Shown piece by piece: positions 1 through 6,502 of a stretch of 9,448 nt of DNA. Below the pieces are notes generated by a model, which saw only the letters and a program-made list of their open reading frames with translations, made no database searches and had not been told where the DNA came from. The stretch's first letter is position 1. Each line of letters begins with the position of its first letter. Origin of the DNA: an uncultured Eubacteriales bacterium. Lineage in GTDB: Bacteria; Bacillota; Clostridia; Christensenellales; Borkfalkiaceae. The position numbers were made by a program, and so were the translations under genes. The stretch is taken from positions 1-9,448 of the forward strand of contig CATYEP010000064.1 in assembly GCA_958405585.1 (NCBI GenBank), given 5' to 3'.

Positions 1-90
1 CACCGGAACCAAAACGCCAATTAAGGCAATCACAGACAAATACATACTTACGCCGTCAAAAACGCTGCCACAGCCGCCGCTGTTACTAGA
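1..90 (-). other. C-terminal Gly-Gly-Cys-Gly-Ser plus transmembrane sorting-like tail
   Basis: After the last repeat the protein reads VESSNSGGCGSVFDG (1124-1138), followed by a hydrophobic segment (VSMYLSVIALIGVLVPV, 1139-1155) that reaches the window edge. A short polar linker, a Gly/Cys motif and then a single hydrophobic helix at the extreme C-terminus is the layout of the GlyGly-CTERM and Synergist-CTERM protein-sorting classes, where a rhomboid-type protease cuts near the motif. No LPXTG is present. The expected basic tail lies outside the window. Confidence 0.6.
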
Positions 91-3000
91 TTCGACAGGT
101 TCCCACTTTGCAAACAAAGTAAATCCGCCCGAAACGATAGAATTGAAATCATATTCCGTTCCGTCCGCCAGATACCAGCCTTTGAAAACGTATCCTTCTT
201 TCGTCGGATCGACAGGCTTGTTTATCTTCCAACCCTGATCTGAGGCTACGGTTTGAGAATCGACATTACTGCCGCCATCCGTATCGAACACAACGGTATA
301 ACTTTTCAATTCATAAAAATTCGAATTCCCCGCCACGATCTTCGTGCTGTACATGGTGGCATTGAATGTTTCTTCTTTGCCGTTCAGTTCAATGACCAAC
401 TCATCGGAAACAAGGATATAATATTTATACTCCTGCCCGTTATAAACGGCATTGTTCCCCTCTTTCAAAACAATCATTGCGCTGCTTGCACTATCATAAT
501 AAGCGCCGTAATACCATGCATACTGGTTCTCGGCAATGCAATCGTAATTCCATTCCGCAGATACGGTGATATCCTCGGAAACAGCCGTTTCGCCATACAC
601 AAACTCGGAACCGTCTGCGGTTTTCCAACCGTTAAAAATATATCCGAGCCGCTGCGTCGATTCAGCAGACAAAACTCTGCCATAGCCGCCCTGTTTGATG
701 ACCTGCCGTATTACTATACCGTCCCCACGATCATACGTTATGACGCAATGCGCTTGTTTTACAAATTCGTTTTCGCCCAAAGTAAACGACTGTACGCCTG
801 AACGGGATATCACATACAATTTACCGCTTTCCGTAAGCTGAATGCTTACGACCTGTGACGGATCGGCAATAAGATTTGATGAGAACTCCGTTTCTCCGTC
901 AAGAATAGTTATAAAATCAGAACCTTTTTCGTAATATCCATTGTTTGCGGCATCCAAAAGGTCGGCCGCAGGTGCCCACGAAACGGTAAGCTCAACATCC
1001 GAACGTATCGGCGTATCGAAATCAAAATAGATATCCTCCTGTTTCCAACCGGTAAATACTTGTCCGTCTTTTTCCGGAATGAATAATTCCTGTATCGACT
1101 TACCTTGATATACTATTTCCTCTTTCAATACCGTTGTGGTATCCGAATCCAGATAAGTTACCGTGTAGCCCTTTACAGCGGCAATACTGTCGATAAGAAT
1201 CCAAGCGCCGGTGTCCTGGCTCCAAACACCCGTATAAGCCATACTATCGCTTGAAGATCGGAAGCCGCTCCCGATTTGAAATCCGTTCAACACGCCGCCC
1301 TGCGCAAGAGCCACAAGATCGTTGCCCGTTAAAACAAGATCTACCCACTCATCCTGCACGATATCCGCGGGAATCTGATAACCACCGCTCGAACCGTCAG
1401 CCCCGAGAGGATAAAGCATAATCCCTCCGAAGTTCGTGCTGTATGTCGAACCCGAAGAAAGGTGCGCATATACGCGAATAATAAGAGCGTCTGTCTCCGA
1501 AACGTTGCTTGTTGCGATAAAGTTGACCGCATTCTGCGCTCTTCCAATGCCCCAACTATGTGTTTTATAGACGAAAGCTTTTTGATTGTTTGCACTTGCA
1601 AGAGCAGAATTGATTGCTGCGTCTTTGGCTCCCAAAGAAGCCGCATTATGCGTATATTTTGCAACGGTAAGCGGCGCATCATTAAAGAAAGAACCTTCGC
1701 CTATGCTCGTGAAGCCTGCAATATGCGTAAGCGTACTTTGTCCAAATGTATAATCACTCTCATTAGCCGAAGAAAGAATGCCGTCAATATGTTTCCATTT
1801 CGGAACGAGCGTAAAAGATTCCGTCACAGTGCTACCAAAAGAATACAGCGTATCGTTTTCAGTATACCAACCGATAAAAGTATAGTTTGCTTTTGTCGGC
1901 GCAGAACCCGGTTCTGAAACAGTTTCGCCCGAAGCGACAAGCTGCTGTGTGATTTCACTGCCGTTTCGGAAAGTAACCACATAAGAACCGACCGTGAATG
2001 TATCGAAAGCAACCCAACCGTTTTCAACACCGTATGCTTGACCATTGTTGGGATACATTCCTGCCTGAGCGACACCCTCAACGCAATTTGAACCTACTGC
2101 AAAACCGCTGAAATCGCCATTGACATCCGCAAGATATTCACCCGAAATTTCCAAATAGAACCACTGATTCTGCGGGATATCTGCCGGGATCATGTATCCG
2201 CTATTGTTTGAACCGTTATCGTCCGCCCCATACAGACGAATGCCACCTTTTTCCACGTAATAGGAAGAACCGTTCGACGTTAAATGCGCGTACACGCGAG
2301 CAACTACATTTTTCCAGCTTCCGTCACTATTTTTTAAAGAAATGGCACTCGAACCGCCGTTCCAAATAACCGTCGGGCTTGCACTAATATTGTTGGTCGA
2401 TACGCCATATGTCAGATAGTTGTTGCCTGCTGCAGTATTCTGTACAGAAAATTTAACGTCTTTCATGTCCAAAGGCGTACCGTAAACTTCCTGTACTTTT
2501 CTGTTAGAAAGATTTGGATTACCCGCATTATCCTGACCTTCAGCCTCCATCCCGTTGAACACGCTACTATTCGGCTGCCACTTTGCGGTAAGTTTGACCG
2601 ACTTTGTAATCGGCTGCGAAAGATCGATCTTTTTGCCAGTCTGATCGTACCAACCGAGTAAACTATATCCATTTTTTTCTACCGAAGGCGCCGTAACAGT
2701 TTCTCCTGCTGCAACAAGCTGCGACGTAGTTGAAGCGCCGTCGTCAAATGTTACACAATGTTCGCTGTATGCGGTAAACGTATCAAATGCGATCCAACAG
2801 TTTGTATCTGCGAATCCATAGCCATTATTGCCCAGCAAATTATTTATTGTAGCGTTACCTGCCGTAAATCCGCTGAAACAACCGTTCTTATCGGCCAATT
2901 TTGCAAAATCATCGCCTGAAATAACGAGATTCGTCCATTGATTTTGCGGAATATCCGCAGGAATCATATAACCACTATCGTTTTCACCCGTATCGTCAGG

Positions 3001-3465
3001 CGCATATAAGCGGATACCGCCGTTTTCAATAGAATACGACGAGCCGTCTGCCGTTAAATGAGCATATATCCGAACTATAACCGTATTGATGTCCGTTCCA
3101 ATTACCTTATCCGCATTCCCTGAAAAATGGATTGCATAAAGCGCTCCTGCCGCTTTCATGGCTGTTGACGGACAATAAATTAAATTTGTAGAAGTATCCG
3201 ACGATGCGGACGTATCTTGCCTCCACAACATTGCATCTGTCTGCAAATCCGATCCGGTAACCCCACAAATTTCCTTCGTCGTATGCTGGGATACTGTATA
3301 ATCTACACTTTCCGTTGCAAGCGTCCATATTGCTACAGGTTCAATTTCTTCAGCCCTTGCGCGCGTAAATCCAGCCAAACCGATGCTCAACGTTAAACTT
3401 GCGATTACCGCTAATAAACACACGATAAGCAACCGTCTGTTTTTTCTGCCGATGATGTTCGTCAT
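1..3465 (-). CDS. Large modular surface protein with InlB-type repeats and a C-terminal Cys sorting-like signal (3' end beyond window)
   Basis: All 1155 codons from the ATG at 3465 to the left edge were read and no stop occurs; the C-terminus is cut off, probably by only a few residues. In order: signal peptide (about 1-38, cleavage after ARA); three tandem units of about 260-270 residues, each a beta-rich module followed by an InlB B-type (Flg_new/Listeria-Bacteroides) repeat; two divergent units (about 831-972 and 973-1121) whose repeats follow different spacers; a Ser/Asn/Gly linker with GGCGS (1130-1134); and a hydrophobic stretch from 1136. Such repeats occur in surface-displayed adhesins of Bacillota and Bacteroidota. 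The beta modules resemble lectin or carbohydrate-binding folds in pattern only, so glycan binding is inferred. No catalytic domain was recognised. The start is fixed by GGAGG six bases upstream. It is transcribed divergently from the araC-type gene, so shared control is plausible. Confidence 0.93.
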   Translation of the reverse strand, partial: MTNIIGRKNRRLLIVCLLAVIASLTLSIGLAGFTRARAEEIEPVAIWTLATESVDYTVSQHTTKEICGVTGSDLQTDAMLWRQDTSASSDTSTNLIYCPSTAMKAAGALYAIHFSGNADKVIGTDINTVIVRIYAHLTADGSSYSIENGGIRLYAPDDTGENDSGYMIPADIPQNQWTNLVISGDDFAKLADKNGCFSGFTAGNATINNLLGNNGYGFADTNCWIAFDTFTAYSEHCVTFDDGASTTSQLVAAGETVTAPSVEKNGYSLLGWYDQTGKKIDLSQPITKSVKLTAKWQPNSSVFNGMEAEGQDNAGNPNLSNRKVQEVYGTPLDMKDVKFSVQNTAAGNNYLTYGVSTNNISASPTVIWNGGSSAISLKNSDGSWKNVVARVYAHLTSNGSSYYVEKGGIRLYGADDNGSNNSGYMIPADIPQNQWFYLEISGEYLADVNGDFSGFAVGSNCVEGVAQAGMYPNNGQAYGVENGWVAFDTFTVGSYVVTFRNGSEITQQLVASGETVSEPGSAPTKANYTFIGWYTENDTLYSFGSTVTESFTLVPKWKHIDGILSSANESDYTFGQSTLTHIAGFTSIGEGSFFNDAPLTVAKYTHNAASLGAKDAAINSALASANNQKAFVYKTHSWGIGRAQNAVNFIATSNVSETDALIIRVYAHLSSGSTYSTNFGGIMLYPLGADGSSGGYQIPADIVQDEWVDLVLTGNDLVALAQGGVLNGFQIGSGFRSSSDSMAYTGVWSQDTGAWILIDSIAAVKGYTVTYLDSDTTTVLKEEIVYQGKSIQELFIPEKDGQVFTGWKQEDIYFDFDTPIRSDVELTVSWAPAADLLDAANNGYYEKGSDFITILDGETEFSSNLIADPSQVVSIQLTESGKLYVISRSGVQSFTLGENEFVKQAHCVITYDRGDGIVIRQVIKQGGYGRVLSAESTQRLGYIFNGWKTADGSEFVYGETAVSEDITVSAEWNYDCIAENQYAWYYGAYYDSASSAMIVLKEGNNAVYNGQEYKYYILVSDELVIELNGKEETFNATMYSTKIVAGNSNFYELKSYTVVFDTDGGSNVDSQTVASDQGWKINKPVDPTKEGYVFKGWYLADGTEYDFNSIVSGGFTLFAKWEPVESSNSGGCGSVFDGVSMYLSVIALIGVLVPV
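103..2760 (-). repeat. Five InlB B-type (Listeria-Bacteroides) protein repeats
   Basis: Five copies lie at residues 236-296 (nt 2578-2760), 495-557 (1795-1983), 767-830 (976-1167), 906-972 (550-750) and 1056-1121 (103-300). Each opens with a V-T-F/Y strand, has a G-E-T/G-x-S turn, a central aromatic-x-G-W core (LLGWY, FIGWY, FTGWK, FNGWK, FKGWY) and closes with L/V-x-x-x-W (AKW, PKW, SW, EW, AKW). This is the pattern of the InlB B-repeat/Flg_new family. Copies 1, 2 and 5 are closest to the usual form. Copies 3 and 4 have GWK instead of GWY and longer turns. Confidence 0.85.
1174..3150 (-). repeat. Three homologous beta-rich modules (possible lectin-like domains)
   Basis: Three related modules occupy about residues 106-231, 372-491 and 646-764. 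The shared landmarks are V/I-R-V/I-Y-A-H-L (132-137, 390-395, 664-669), then GGI-R/M-LY, then a Gly/Asp-rich turn leading to G-Y-M/Q-I-P-A-D-I, then Q-N/D-x-W, then a W-x-x-x-D-T/S-F/I strand at the module end. Each is followed directly by an InlB-type repeat. The alternating hydrophobic pattern suggests a beta-sandwich of carbohydrate-binding type, but I cannot name a family. The first two copies are clearly closer to each other than to the third. Confidence 0.75.
3352..3465 (-). other. Signal peptide of the surface protein
   Basis: Residues 1-38. There is a basic N-region (RKNRR at 7-11), a hydrophobic core (LLIVCLLAVIASLTLSIGLA at 12-31) and an A-R-A signal peptidase I site at 36-38, followed by the acidic mature start EEIEP. 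The core contains a Cys at 16, but it is not in a lipobox context, so this is a Sec/SPase I signal rather than a lipoprotein signal. Confidence 0.85.
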
Positions 3466-3471
3466 ACATTT

Positions 3472-3476
3472 CCTCC
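3472..3476 (-). promoter_or_regulatory. Ribosome binding site of the surface protein gene
   Basis: GGAGG on the minus strand, six bases before the ATG at 3465. An out-of-frame ATG at 3469 would leave only two bases of spacing and is not the start, so this site decides the reading frame. Confidence 0.85.
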
Positions 3477-3489
3477 GTTCTATTTACTT

Positions 3490-3515
3490 TTTCGGTCGCC
3501 GAAGCGATTCCGAAA
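3490..3515 (-). promoter_or_regulatory. 5'-leader hairpin with a cUUCGg tetraloop
   Basis: In the minus-strand RNA, UUUCGG (3515-3510) pairs with CCGAAA (3495-3490), and UCGC (3507-3504) pairs with GCGA (3499-3496), closed by a UUCG loop. An AA bulge separates the two stems. This gives ten base pairs with the exceptionally stable C(UUCG)G cap, about 11 nt after the predicted transcript start and about 14 nt before the ribosome binding site. It may protect the mRNA 5' end or take part in leader regulation. There is no U-run after it, so it is not a terminator. Confidence 0.6.
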
Positions 3516-3532
3516 GCATTTTTATATCTATT

Positions 3533-3561
3533 ATTATACTTGAATCCCAATGTAATTTCAA
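3533..3561 (-). promoter_or_regulatory. Sigma-A-type promoter of the surface protein gene
   Basis: On the minus strand, TTGAAA (3561-3556) and TATAAT (3538-3533) are separated by 17 bases. The predicted transcription start is near 3526, giving a leader of about 60 nt that contains the 3490-3515 hairpin and the GGAGG site. Confidence 0.8.
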
Positions 3562-3577
3562 TATCCGATTTCTGTCC

Positions 3578-3600
3578 AAAAGTACCCAATTTGTACTTTT
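3578..3600. promoter_or_regulatory. Palindromic candidate operator between divergent promoters
   Basis: AAAAGTAC (3578-3585) and GTACTTTT (3593-3600) form a perfect inverted repeat with 8 bp arms around a 7 bp centre. It lies 16 bp upstream of the surface-gene -35 and 26 bp upstream of the araC-type -35, where a regulator could act on both promoters. No gene reads into it, so a terminator role is unlikely. The binding protein is unknown; the adjacent AraC-type regulator is a candidate, although that family more often uses direct repeats. Confidence 0.5.
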
Positions 3601-3626
3601 TTACAGTATTTTTTTAAAGACAGACG

Positions 3627-3655
3627 TTGACAAGATACAATCTTTTTGTTACAAT
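3627..3655 (+). promoter_or_regulatory. Sigma-A-type promoter of the AraC-family gene
   Basis: TTGACA (3627-3632), a 17-base spacer and TACAAT (3650-3655) give a near-perfect consensus. The transcription start should be near 3662, about 26 nt before the ATG at 3688. This excludes the upstream TTG at 3646 as a start, because it lies inside the promoter. Confidence 0.85.
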
Positions 3656-3675
3656 ATCAATACTCGAAGTTTATT

Positions 3676-3679
3676 GAGG
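3676..3679 (+). promoter_or_regulatory. Ribosome binding site of the AraC-family gene
   Basis: GAGG eight bases before the ATG at 3688. It supports that ATG over the in-frame TTG at 3646. Confidence 0.7.
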
Positions 3680-3687
3680 TAGTTACT

Positions 3688-4533
3688 ATGAAAACAACTG
3701 TTCTCGATACGACCTTTTTTCTGCCCAATCAAAACTTTTTTACACAATCGCTTGGCTATTGCGAAACATTGATGCATAGCCATACCTTTTTCGAAATATT
3801 TTTTGTAAATTCAGGCGAAGTTTTGCATCTGATAAACGGTCAAGATGAAATCGTGCGGCAAAACGACCTCGTATTCTTGCGCCCCCACGATGTGCACGCC
3901 TTCAAATTCCACAATTCGCAAAACTTTTTTCATATTGACGTCTTATTTACAGAGGAATTATTCAGCAAGGTGCAAAACTTCCTATCCTCCGCAAAACTTA
4001 ACGAATTTTTAACAGCACCGGCACCCTTTCATACAAAACTTACCCCTTACGATGCCATAACATTCCAAAAGAATATCAATGACATCAACTCGCTTCCGAA
4101 TCAGGATTCCGATAAACAGGCGCTCATCCTTGCTTTTTTGAGCAAATTATTTTCGCTCGTCATTTCCGATCATATTGACGTACAGAATAAAAACGATTAT
4201 CCGTTTTGGCTGACGCAACTGCTTTCTATATTAAATTCGAGCGATTCCTTAAAAAAATCCAAGCAGGAAATTTTTGCTCTGTTAGACAATTTCAGCTATA
4301 ATCCCGCCTATATCAGCCGCATTTTCTCCCGCTATACCGGAATGACAATTACCGAATACATCAACCAGATTCGTTTTTCCACCGCATATTCTCTCCTTGT
4401 TTCGACGGATATGCCCATTCCTGCAATCTTGGATTATATCGGAATTTCCAGCAAGCCTTATTTTTACAGGGAATTTTTAAAGCGTTTCCATATTACACCC
4501 ATTCAACTCCGCAAACACCAAAAACGCACATAA
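3688..4533 (+). CDS. AraC/XylS-family transcriptional regulator with N-terminal cupin
   Basis: This 281-residue protein has the common two-domain layout of AraC sugar-response regulators. The N-terminal half (about 27-95) is a cupin: H-S-H (30-32), E36, a G-E-V-L turn, and a second conserved strand with RPHDVHAFKF. The C-terminal half (about 180-278) carries two helix-turn-helix motifs: the first around NPAYISRIFSRYTG (205-218), the second around IPAILDYIGISSKPYFYREF (244-263), ending in TPIQLRK (270-276). The family normally binds DNA as an activator after sensing a small molecule, often a sugar, in the cupin. The start at 3688 is chosen from the promoter and ribosome binding site. It is divergent from the surface protein gene and convergent with the rhamnosidase genes, so either is a possible target. 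The inducer is unknown; a rhamnose-related ligand is a guess from context. Confidence 0.93.
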   Translation: MKTTVLDTTFFLPNQNFFTQSLGYCETLMHSHTFFEIFFVNSGEVLHLINGQDEIVRQNDLVFLRPHDVHAFKFHNSQNFFHIDVLFTEELFSKVQNFLSSAKLNEFLTAPAPFHTKLTPYDAITFQKNINDINSLPNQDSDKQALILAFLSKLFSLVISDHIDVQNKNDYPFWLTQLLSILNSSDSLKKSKQEIFALLDNFSYNPAYISRIFSRYTGMTITEYINQIRFSTAYSLLVSTDMPIPAILDYIGISSKPYFYREFLKRFHITPIQLRKHQKRT

Positions 4534-4538
4534 TACCG

Positions 4539-4552
4539 TTATAAATTTATAA
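4539..4552. repeat. AT-only palindrome at the convergent gene ends
   Basis: TTATAAATTTATAA is a perfect 14 bp palindrome spanning the 13 bp between the two facing stop codons and the last bases of the GH78 gene. It has no G or C pair and no proper U-run, so at most it is a very weak terminator. No other terminator separates the convergent transcripts, which probably overlap. Confidence 0.35.
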
Positions 4553-6502
4553 AACCATATCGGAAGGCGTCGGTTGTCCGCAAAGCAGCCGATAATAATA
4601 TATCGGCATAGCGCTCCATCCATGACATAAACTACCCGCCCCGTCAAAGGCACGTTCACCGTCTTCCGTTTCCCAGAACGAAGTAGCATTTCTTTCAAGC
4701 ATCCGCCCGTATCGGCTGTCTATGTCGTCCATAATATATTGACGGTAAAGCGCAAAATCCGTTTGCAACAATGCGTCATACGAAAAACATTTCATACTTA
4801 AAGAAGCGGGAAGCAATTCGCTTGCCGCAATTTTTTTTGCTACCGCACCCGAACTTTCGCCCGCCGCGCCGCACAAAATAGCGAGTGCGTTTCCCGTTTC
4901 ACTGAAATGCATTTCCCCAGCAAAAGTAGAAAACAAACCTGTTTTTTCGTCATAAAAAACATTCCGTATGGCTTCGTTAATCAGCGGAATAAGTTTATCT
5001 ACTTTGGACGTATTCTCTTTGAGTTTTATTGCAATGGCGCGCAAGCGCAAAAGCGCAAAAACCAAAAGCGCGTTCAAAATCAAATCGAACGATTTTTCGT
5101 CAACTTCATATAATTTCCCTTCCAACCCTTCTGCCCAATCGTAAAAATTCCAATACCCCTTGTCGCCGTAAAATATCGGCGTCAATCCGCCTTCAAGCCG
5201 GTCCGTAAAAACATCAACAATTTCACACAAGCGCGGATAAACCGTTTTTACAAAATCCACGTCACCGCTGAAACGCAGATATTCTTCAACAGCAATAATG
5301 TAATGCAATGAAAAAGACGGAATCGTAAGATCAATGCTTGACGGAAAACAAATCGGCAACAATTTGTCTTTTCGGCAGGCTTGCGCTATCAGATTTAAGT
5401 TTGCTTTCGGAAACGTAAACTCGCAAAAAGCACTATATCCGCATAACATTTGATTACGGGCATCAAAACAGTAAAGCGCCTGTTCTCTCCATGGCGTATC
5501 CTCGTAGTGCTCGTGCATACATAGTTTAAGCGTCCGCACCGAAACATCATAGATTTTTTGCTGCAACGAATCGCCGACAACAAACGGGATTTCCGTTACG
5601 GGATATTCGATTTCCTGCAAACCTATCGCATCTATTTTAAAAGGCTCATCGCATTCAACCTGTAAAAAACGCCCGCCCAAACGCCGGAAAGGATTCATAT
5701 ATTCAACGATTTTTCCGCAACCAATCAATTCCACCGAAAAACTTCGTCCGTTAATTTCGGAACGAACGCACCCGTCCGTAATATGCTCGCCGTAGGAGAT
5801 TTTTAGCTTTGCTTCCTTTTCCGCTTCAAAGCATATAAAGAGCAAGCCCGCCCGTTCCCTGCCGAGATCATACATATGTTTTGCTTCGTCGATCAATATC
5901 CCTTCGGAACGCTCGCCCAAAACACAACGATTTATCGGCCTTAAATAAAGCTCCCTTGCAAGCGGCGGAATTTCTACAGCTTTTGCAAGCGGCGGGCTAT
6001 ATACGCACGTATCGTAACAAAATGAATAACCAAGTTGCGGCGTAATGATTTTTTGCAGACCATTCAGATAATTTTCACTTTTGCAGCATAACGTGCGCCG
6101 TGAGGAAACGCAAACGGTTTTGTCTCCAATTTTCCATTCGTACCATACCCCCGGTTTTCTTTTATAATACGTTGAAAAATTTTCCCCGTAGTACCAAACG
6201 ATAATTTTAATGCAATTGACGCCTACAGTAAAAAATGTTGATAATTCTATTTCGTCATACACCTTATACCATGGATAATCAGCATATTGCCCGAATGCAG
6301 CAAGAGCATCGTTGATATAAACCGCATAATTACTATCGCAAGAAATTCTCAAACGAACCGAAACGGAATGAGAGATTTCAATTTCCTCAAAAAATTCTCC
6401 ATAACTATCCGGAGATATTTCATTATCAAGCCATATCCAATATCCGCCGCCCGAACGGACGGCGGATATTTTTTGCGGATTTTTTCTCTTTTTACATGCC
6501 AT
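4547..6502 (-). CDS. GH78-type alpha-L-rhamnosidase, compact form
   Basis: Predicted to release terminal alpha-L-rhamnose from oligosaccharides or glycosides. At 651 residues it is shorter than multi-domain GH78 enzymes (often 900 or more). A beta-sandwich with a Y-x-I-N motif (about 22-125) and further beta domains lead to an alpha/alpha six-hairpin barrel (about 310-600). Visible family motifs are EDTPWREQALYCFDARN (334-350), DWAEG (455-459), TSFWET (607-612) and SLCHGWSAMP (624-633). By analogy with the known GH78 pattern D-x-P-x-x-E plus a late Glu, D335, E340 and E611 are the candidate catalytic residues. There is no signal peptide, and about 24 Cys residues are scattered through the chain, both pointing to the cytoplasm. 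Its start overlaps the end of the GH106-like gene by 11 bp, indicating one operon with translational coupling. Unsaturated or other six-hairpin hydrolase activity cannot be excluded. Confidence 0.88.
   Translation of the reverse strand: MACKKRKNPQKISAVRSGGGYWIWLDNEISPDSYGEFFEEIEISHSVSVRLRISCDSNYAVYINDALAAFGQYADYPWYKVYDEIELSTFFTVGVNCIKIIVWYYGENFSTYYKRKPGVWYEWKIGDKTVCVSSRRTLCCKSENYLNGLQKIITPQLGYSFCYDTCVYSPPLAKAVEIPPLARELYLRPINRCVLGERSEGILIDEAKHMYDLGRERAGLLFICFEAEKEAKLKISYGEHITDGCVRSEINGRSFSVELIGCGKIVEYMNPFRRLGGRFLQVECDEPFKIDAIGLQEIEYPVTEIPFVVGDSLQQKIYDVSVRTLKLCMHEHYEDTPWREQALYCFDARNQMLCGYSAFCEFTFPKANLNLIAQACRKDKLLPICFPSSIDLTIPSFSLHYIIAVEEYLRFSGDVDFVKTVYPRLCEIVDVFTDRLEGGLTPIFYGDKGYWNFYDWAEGLEGKLYEVDEKSFDLILNALLVFALLRLRAIAIKLKENTSKVDKLIPLINEAIRNVFYDEKTGLFSTFAGEMHFSETGNALAILCGAAGESSGAVAKKIAASELLPASLSMKCFSYDALLQTDFALYRQYIMDDIDSRYGRMLERNATSFWETEDGERAFDGAGSLCHGWSAMPIYYYRLLCGQPTPSDMVL
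6439..6474 (+). terminator. Terminator-like hairpin reading on the plus strand, inside the GH78 gene
   Basis: AATATCCGCCG (6439-6449) and CGGCGGATATT (6460-6470) are perfectly complementary 11 bp arms around a 10-base loop, followed on the plus strand by six T (6469-6474). This has the form of an intrinsic terminator for plus-strand transcription, although it lies within minus-strand codons 11-22 of the GH78 gene. On the minus strand the hairpin is preceded by A6 and has no U-run, so it would not terminate the sense transcript there. Confidence 0.4.

Noticed and set aside
253..801. Open frame of 182 codons on the plus strand
   Set aside because: It is antisense to the continuous surface protein frame, which has a signal peptide, recognisable repeats and a ribosome binding site. 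The translation has no recognisable features.
1462..1917. Open frame of 151 codons on the plus strand
   Set aside because: It is a Cys/Arg-rich shadow of the surface protein gene with no ribosome binding site or family motif.
3350..3589. Minus-strand frame using the ATG at 3469 and upstream starts
   Set aside because: It is out of frame with the surface protein, runs through the promoter, and loses the signal peptide; the GGAGG spacing favours 3465.
3646..3687. Upstream TTG start extending the AraC-family protein by 14 residues
   Set aside because: The TTG overlaps the -10 region and lies before the predicted transcript start. The ATG at 3688 has its own GAGG site and a typical protein start.
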